A stretch of DNA of 48,872 bases from an uncultured Lachnospiraceae bacterium (GTDB lineage Bacteria > Bacillota > Clostridia > Lachnospirales > Lachnospiraceae), in NCBI GenBank assembly GCA_947382355.1, contig CANCYR010000022.1, positions 1-48,872 on the forward strand, read 5' to 3'. The notes beneath the pieces are model-generated. The model did no database searches. It was not told where the DNA came from and saw only the letters and a program-made list of their open reading frames with translations. A program made the position numbers and the translations under genes. Positions 44,163 through 48,872 of the stretch are shown here, piece after piece. Each line of letters begins with the position of its first letter. Position 1 is the first letter of the stretch.

Positions 44163-45173
44163 ATGAGCAAAATTACAATACCCCAGGGCTATGAATCCCC
44201 TTTGGATATTAAAGAAACAGAAGTAGCAATCAAGCGGGTAAAGGACTTTTTTGAAAGGGAGCTTGCCACCCAGCTGAACTTAAAACGCGTGTCAGCACCT
44301 TTGTTTGTAAAACCGGAATCCGGTTTAAATGATAACTTAAACGGTGTAGAAAGACCTGTAAGCTTTGGTATCAAAGAGCAGCAGGATAAAGAAGTGGAAA
44401 TCGTCCATTCTCTGGCAAAATGGAAGCGTCAGGCACTAAAGCGCTATGGCTTTTCCAAGGGAGAAGGTCTGTATACAGATATGAACGCCATCCGCAGGGA
44501 CGAGGATACCGACAATATTCATTCCATATTTGTAGACCAGTGGGACTGGGAAAAAATCCTTGGAAGAGAAGAGCGGAATGTGGACTATTTACAGGAAACA
44601 GTAAAATCCGTCTACGAAGCCCTTCGTGTCACGGAAAAATATATGGCAAATAAATACAATTATATCAACTGCATTCTTCCTGAAGAAATCACCTTTGTAA
44701 CGTCACAGGAATTAGAAGACAAATATCCGGACCTGACCCCAAAGGAAAGAGAAAATGTTATTGCAAAAGAAAAAGGCGCAGTATTTATTATGGGAATCGG
44801 TGGAGCCCTTGTATCAGGGGAAAGGCATGACGGAAGAGCGCCGGACTATGATGACTGGGCATTAAACGGAGACATCATCGTATATTATCCCATACTGGAC
44901 ATGGCACTTGAATTGTCCTCCATGGGTATCCGGGTAAATGAAGAATCCTTAAGAAAGCAGCTTCAGACTGCCGGCTGTGAGGAAAGGGCAGAGCTTCCCT
45001 TCCAGGCTTCCCTGCTAAAAGGTGAGCTGCCTCTTACCATCGGCGGCGGCATTGGTCAGTCCAGAATCTGTATGTTTTATTTGAGAAAAGCCCATATCGG
45101 CGAAGTACAGTCCTCTATCTGGCCGGAAGAAATCTGCACACAGGCAGAAGAAGCAGGAATTCATCTGTTATAG
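44163..45173 (+). CDS. asnA: Aspartate-ammonia ligase
   Basis: A 336-residue enzyme of the AsnA type that makes asparagine from aspartate and ammonia with ATP, related to class II synthetases. [61 protein letters not shown] and [23 protein letters not shown] are characteristic. GGGAGGAAATAAC precedes the start at 44163; the upstream in-frame ATG at 44079 lies in the leader. It completes an asparagine pair with asnS at 30716. Confidence 0.96.
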   Translation: MSKITIPQGYESPLDIKETEVAIKRVKDFFERELATQLNLKRVSAPLFVKPESGLNDNLNGVERPVSFGIKEQQDKEVEIVHSLAKWKRQALKRYGFSKGEGLYTDMNAIRRDEDTDNIHSIFVDQWDWEKILGREERNVDYLQETVKSVYEALRVTEKYMANKYNYINCILPEEITFVTSQELEDKYPDLTPKERENVIAKEKGAVFIMGIGGALVSGERHDGRAPDYDDWALNGDIIVYYPILDMALELSSMGIRVNEESLRKQLQTAGCEERAELPFQASLLKGELPLTIGGGIGQSRICMFYLRKAHIGEVQSSIWPEEICTQAEEAGIHLL

Positions 45174-45189
45174 CTTACCAAATAAAAAA

Positions 45190-45235
45190 GGTAACGGTTC
45201 AGCCCATGGAGGAAAGGCTCAACTGTTGCCTTTTT
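45190..45235 (+). terminator. Terminator of asnA
   Basis: GGTAACGGTTCAGCC (45190-45204) pairs with GGCTCAACTGTTGCC (45216-45230) followed by T5. Confidence 0.88.
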
Positions 45236-45376
45236 AATAGGAAAAAATTAGATTATAGTAATAGGAACAATTATTCCTACATAAAATTTAGAAAGTGAAT
45301 GTACAATTGCGGCATAACGCTTTAGCTAACAGTTCCCTTCATAGGCTGAGCTGTTACTAAAAAACAGGGGCAATCA

Positions 45377-45901
45377 ATGAACGTACTTGCAAACATTTCT
45401 AATATTATCATACCGCTTTTGATTTTTTATATCATTGCCTATGGCATTGCGGAAAAGGTAGAGGTTTATGAGGACTTTATAAAAGGAGCAAAGGATGGGC
45501 TTGTTACTGTAGTAAATATCATGCCTACCATGATTGGACTTATGGTGGCGGTTGGCGTTTTGCGTGCTTCCGGTTTTCTGGACTTTATAGGAGGCTTTTT
45601 TGGCAGGCTGACGGAAAAAATAGGGTTTCCCGGAGAGCTGGTTCCGTTAAGCTTTATTAAAATGTTTTCTTCCTCTGCAGCTACCGGGCTTGTGCTGGAT
45701 ATCTTCAAAGAATATGGAACAGACTCCAGAATGGGGCTGATTACATCGTTGATGATGAGCTGTACGGAAACGATTTTTTATACGATGTCCGTATATTTTA
45801 TGGCGGCAAGAGTCTCCAAAACAAGATTCACTTTGACGGGCGCCCTTCTTTCCACATTGGCGGGTACCATTGCCAGCGTCGTATTGGCGGGAATAATGTA
45901 A
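45377..45901 (+). CDS. spmB: Spore maturation protein B
   Basis: A 174-residue integral membrane protein with a Gate domain (IPLLIFYIIAYGIAEKVEVYEDFIKGAKDGL, FSSSAATGLVLDIFKEYGTDSRMGL). It acts with SpmA in spore core dehydration. It is a single gene here, with its own gap upstream (45236-45376, which holds an AACAGTTC/GAGCTGTTA palindrome near 45331-45356). Confidence 0.92.
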   Translation: MNVLANISNIIIPLLIFYIIAYGIAEKVEVYEDFIKGAKDGLVTVVNIMPTMIGLMVAVGVLRASGFLDFIGGFFGRLTEKIGFPGELVPLSFIKMFSSSAATGLVLDIFKEYGTDSRMGLITSLMMSCTETIFYTMSVYFMAARVSKTRFTLTGALLSTLAGTIASVVLAGIM

Positions 45902-45932
45902 AAAAACAGAATTTTTTTAAAATATTTATGAG

Positions 45933-45966
45933 GGAACAGTGGAAAATTCAGGCTGTTCCTTTTTTA
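45933..45966 (+). terminator. Terminator of spmB
   Basis: GGAACAG (45933-45939) and CTGTTCC (45953-45959) with T7 after. Confidence 0.8.
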
Positions 45967-46051
45967 CATTCTATGATAACATGTAAATATCAATGGAAAG
46001 AAAAACGGTAGATTCTTTGCCGGAATTTAACAGAGGGAAGAGGTGGCGCAT

Positions 46052-47689
46052 ATGGAGAATCATCAGCAGAAAATATTGGATGTTTTATTTGCTAACCGGA
46101 AAAACATGTTTTTTTACTGGGATTGTGTACAGGCATCCTGGCAGGTGTTTGGAGAATGTATTCCAAAGATGAATTCCAAAGCAGCAAATCCTTTAAAGGC
46201 TCTTTTAGAAAACCAGTTGATTTTGCCGGAGGACAGAAATATATTTCAAACTTACTTGACCCGGATTGAAAACGGAGTACAGGAAGGGATGCCGGAAGAC
46301 AGTCTGGAAGTACAATGTCATGTAAAATCCAAAGAAGGATATCAATGGTACAAAATAAACTGCTATTTTAAAAAGGATAAACAGGGAAGGATTGTGGAGG
46401 CAGCAGGCATTTTGGAGCCTATGAGCGCTATTGAAATCATGCAGAAAAGCCAGCTTGCGCGCCTTACCATGGACCGGAACCCACAAGTATTCGCAACGGC
46501 TATCAGAGAGCAGTTTGCCAAATATCCTCAGGATAAATTTGCCTTTATACAATTTGACGTGGAAAAATTTAAAATGATTAATGAGCTCTACGGTGAGGAA
46601 TTTGGAACGGAAGTGCTTGGAAATATTTTAAATACTTTAAAGGGAATTTGCAGTAAGGAACAGCTGTTTGCCAGATTGAGCGCTGATTTATTTCTTGTAG
46701 TGACCAGATACGAAGAGGAGAAGGAACTGATAGAGTTTATCCATTATCTGGAGGAAAATCTGAATCATTATAAGGATGTTACCTATTCCTTTGCATTTGG
46801 AGTCTATCTGGTTACAGATAAGACTATGGAAACAAGACATATGGGGGATTCCGCTTCTTTGGCAAGAAAGAGCATAAAAGGAAATGCCCTTCAGAATATT
46901 GCTTTTTTTCAGGAAAGCCTGAAAAGTACTCTTTACAGCAGAAAATTTATTGAGGACAATATGAAAGCGGCTTTGGAGAACGGGGAGTTTGTCATGTACC
47001 TGCAACCCAAGTACAGTATTTCCGAAAACTGTATAATCGGAGCAGAAGCCCTGGTACGCTGGATTCATCCGGAAATGGGAATGATAGCTCCTATGAACTT
47101 TATTCCGGTTCTGGAGGAAAACGGTTTTATTGTAAAGCTGGACGAATACATATGGGAGCAGGCATGCCGCACCATAAAAACCTGGATGGATGAAAACAGG
47201 ACGCCTGTCCCCATTTCTGTAAATGTTTCCAGAGTCCATTTAATGAAGGAGCAGATTTTGCATACCTTAAAAACGCTGCTGGAAAAATATCAGATTCCAA
47301 AAGAGCTTTTGGAACTGGAAATTACAGAAACAGTGCATAATATTAATATTGACGGGGCAATCCGTTCGTTAAAAGAGGAAGGCTATACTCTGCTGATGGA
47401 TGATTTTGGTTCAGGAGCTTCTTCCCTGAATACCCTGAAAAATACACCTTTTGATGTAATCAAGATTGACAGGGAATTTTTAAATCACTTTATAGAGTCG
47501 GAAAGAGGGCAGAAAATCATTGCCCATACTATTCATATGACAAAGGATATCGGGCTTGATTTGATTGCAGAAGGAGTTGAGACAAAGGAACAGGCAGTAT
47601 TTTTACAGGATTGCGGATGTAATATGGCTCAGGGTTATTTTTATGCAAAGCCAATGCCCCTTGAGGAATTTGATAAATTCATTTCATAG
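46052..47689 (+). CDS. EAL-domain phosphodiesterase with degenerate GGDEF domain
   Basis: A 545-residue cytosolic c-di-GMP protein. The N-terminal ~140 residues are PAS-like. The GGDEF-type domain has the FKMINELYGEEFG start, but its active loop reads RLSADLFLV where GGDEF is expected, so it cannot make c-di-GMP and may sense a ligand. The C-terminal EAL domain is intact (EALVRW, ISVNVSR, ELEITET, MDDFGSGASSL, IKIDREF, AEGVET), so it probably hydrolyses c-di-GMP. The ATG at 46052 is preferred over a GTG at 46043 because AGAGG lies 8 bases before it. Confidence 0.88.
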   Translation: MENHQQKILDVLFANRKNMFFYWDCVQASWQVFGECIPKMNSKAANPLKALLENQLILPEDRNIFQTYLTRIENGVQEGMPEDSLEVQCHVKSKEGYQWYKINCYFKKDKQGRIVEAAGILEPMSAIEIMQKSQLARLTMDRNPQVFATAIREQFAKYPQDKFAFIQFDVEKFKMINELYGEEFGTEVLGNILNTLKGICSKEQLFARLSADLFLVVTRYEEEKELIEFIHYLEENLNHYKDVTYSFAFGVYLVTDKTMETRHMGDSASLARKSIKGNALQNIAFFQESLKSTLYSRKFIEDNMKAALENGEFVMYLQPKYSISENCIIGAEALVRWIHPEMGMIAPMNFIPVLEENGFIVKLDEYIWEQACRTIKTWMDENRTPVPISVNVSRVHLMKEQILHTLKTLLEKYQIPKELLELEITETVHNINIDGAIRSLKEEGYTLLMDDFGSGASSLNTLKNTPFDVIKIDREFLNHFIESERGQKIIAHTIHMTKDIGLDLIAEGVETKEQAVFLQDCGCNMAQGYFYAKPMPLEEFDKFIS

Positions 47690-47723
47690 ATTCAATATCA
47701 TATAGTTAGTGATAAGTAACCAA

Positions 47724-47756
47724 AAAGGGACTCAGGATATTTAAATGAGTCCCTTT
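47724..47756. terminator. Shared terminator between converging genes
   Basis: AAAGGGACTCA (47724-47734) pairs with TGAGTCCCTTT (47746-47756); it lies between two converging genes, with A and T runs on either side. Confidence 0.85.
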
Positions 47757-48703
47757 GTTTTTAATAAAAACAGCCAAAAGGTTAGGGTGACGGAGCTTAA
47801 AAAGGTAGTTGTCACCACCGTGCTGGAGGTAAGCACTCCTTCATGCCCCAGATTCTTTGCCATAATAAAGCAGCTTGCGGTGGTGGGAGCGCCCAACATG
47901 ACCAATATGGCAACCAGCTCTTCTCCCCGAAAGCCCAGATAAGAGGCAAGAGGAAGGAAAAGGGCAGGCTGTAATATAAGCCTTATAGAAGACGCAGCCA
48001 GGGTAGGTGCAATTTTGTTTAAAGCCTTTTTTCCTTCAAAAGCGGCTCCCAAGCCAATGAGTGCAAGAGGTGTTGCAAGATTTGAAAAATTTCCTGCAGT
48101 CTTTAAAAGGAACCGGGGAAGGGGAAGCTTTAATAAGGACGCAGCCATTCCCAGAATAATGCCGATAATAATGGGATTTTTGGCAATGCCCGTCAGGGTC
48201 TTTTTTAAGTGAGCTTTATTCAGGGAATGTGTGCCTTCTGCCATTTCCTTCGGATTGGTCAGGGATAATATAATGACAGCATAAATATTGTAAAGAGGCA
48301 CGGTTCCGATTATCATTAAAGGAGTTACCCTTGAAGAACCATAAATATTTTGTATGAAAGCAAGCCCCAGCACAGCGGCGCTTCCCCGATAGGAGGCCTG
48401 AATGAATTCTCCAAGTATGGTTTTGTCCTTTAAAAAGAATATGGACAGCGCTGTAATGAGCAGACAGCATATAAGGGTAACAAAAAAGCAGTACAGAACG
48501 TACCGGGTGTCCCATACTTGATAAAAATCTGCATGATAAATGTCTAAAAATAACAAAACAGGTAAAGTTATGTTATAATTGAATTTATTTAAGGTTGTCA
48601 CAAAGGAGTCATCCATGTAATGGAATTGCCTTAACAGGTAGCCGATAACCATTGTCAGGAAGATGGGGATGGTTGCGTTCAGGCTGAAAATTAGATTGTT
48701 CAA
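47741..48703 (-). CDS. AEC-family (auxin efflux carrier-like) transporter
   Basis: A 320-residue membrane permease with about ten hydrophobic helices. NATIPIFLTMVIGYLLRQ starts it, and the N-terminal half has FNYNITLPVLLF. The C-terminal segment LVAILVMLGAPTTASCFIMAKNLG and the final TTTFLSSVTLTFWLFLL match the family, which exports organic acids or similar anions. The substrate is unknown. Its upstream region runs into the poor-quality contig end. Confidence 0.88.
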   Translation of the reverse strand: MNNLIFSLNATIPIFLTMVIGYLLRQFHYMDDSFVTTLNKFNYNITLPVLLFLDIYHADFYQVWDTRYVLYCFFVTLICCLLITALSIFFLKDKTILGEFIQASYRGSAAVLGLAFIQNIYGSSRVTPLMIIGTVPLYNIYAVIILSLTNPKEMAEGTHSLNKAHLKKTLTGIAKNPIIIGIILGMAASLLKLPLPRFLLKTAGNFSNLATPLALIGLGAAFEGKKALNKIAPTLAASSIRLILQPALFLPLASYLGFRGEELVAILVMLGAPTTASCFIMAKNLGHEGVLTSSTVVTTTFLSSVTLTFWLFLLKTKGLI

Positions 48704-48763
48704 AATGATTACCTTCTTTCAAGTTATGGATTATACGGGATGTTGGGGGATTTGTAAAGAGGT

Positions 48764-48872
<109 letters not shown>

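Overview
The window looks like a chromosomal contig end from a low-GC, spore-forming Firmicute, most likely a Lachnospiraceae/Clostridium cluster XIVa bacterium. The reasons are AGGAGG-type ribosome binding sites, spmA and spmB, a RicT/YaaT-centred housekeeping cluster, a fabK-type FASII cluster, a MurL-type epimerase, and many hairpin terminators of the AACAGTTCAGCC type. The last ~110 bases are almost pure G and look like a sequencing or assembly artefact.

Layout. (1) 1-5098: 3' part of tRNA-Lys(UUU), an HD hydrolase, a nicotinamidase-like hydrolase, a murL-murD2 pair for the alternative D-glutamate route of peptidoglycan synthesis, and a lipoprotein. (2) 5227-12863: HD protein, Orn/Lys/Arg decarboxylase, pyruvate kinase, then yaaR-holB-ricT-trmN6-rsmI, a Bacillus-like housekeeping order. 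(3) 12896-21801: a type II fatty-acid synthesis cluster with three near-identical acyl carrier protein genes alternating with two DUF3592-like membrane proteins, then fabK-fabD-fabG-fabF-fabZ-second fabK-like-fabH. FabT-like operator palindromes lie at the promoter of the third acp and before fabD. (4) 21923-27308: a decayed toxin-antitoxin remnant, a B12-binding radical SAM protein, DegV, a permuted-papain-like protein, a DHH phosphoesterase and spmA. (5) 27434-32107: hybrid histidine kinase, CheY-like regulator, asnS. (6) 32534-43964: the accessory island. Two paralogous Rpn/PD-(D/E)XK genes with matching promoters and leaders flank an XRE regulator and a complete diversity-generating retroelement (DGR). 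(7) 44044-48703: asnA, spmB, an EAL protein with a degenerate GGDEF domain, and an AEC transporter.

The main discovery is the DGR at 34729-42457: promoter, avd-like accessory gene, template repeat (TR, 35206-35328), reverse transcriptase with GNxTSQ and YMDD motifs, and a 1706-residue secreted target. The target's variable repeat (VR, 37811-37933) matches the TR over 123 bp with 20 differences, and all 20 fall at TR adenines. This is the direct footprint of adenine-specific mutagenic retrohoming. The VR is unusually internal (residues 351-391 of 1706). The target ends at an in-frame TAG, after which the same frame stays open for 191 codons encoding two bacterial Ig-like domains, so the C-terminus may have been lost recently or be made by readthrough.

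How the parts may work together (inference): the XRE protein sits divergently from the avd-TR-RT-target unit, with a palindromic operator candidate between them. The flanking Rpn copies form ~1.27-kb direct repeats that could recombine and delete the DGR. Both Rpn genes have a structured leader with the Shine-Dalgarno held in a perfect hairpin, and an internal ribosome binding site that could make a short C-terminal product.
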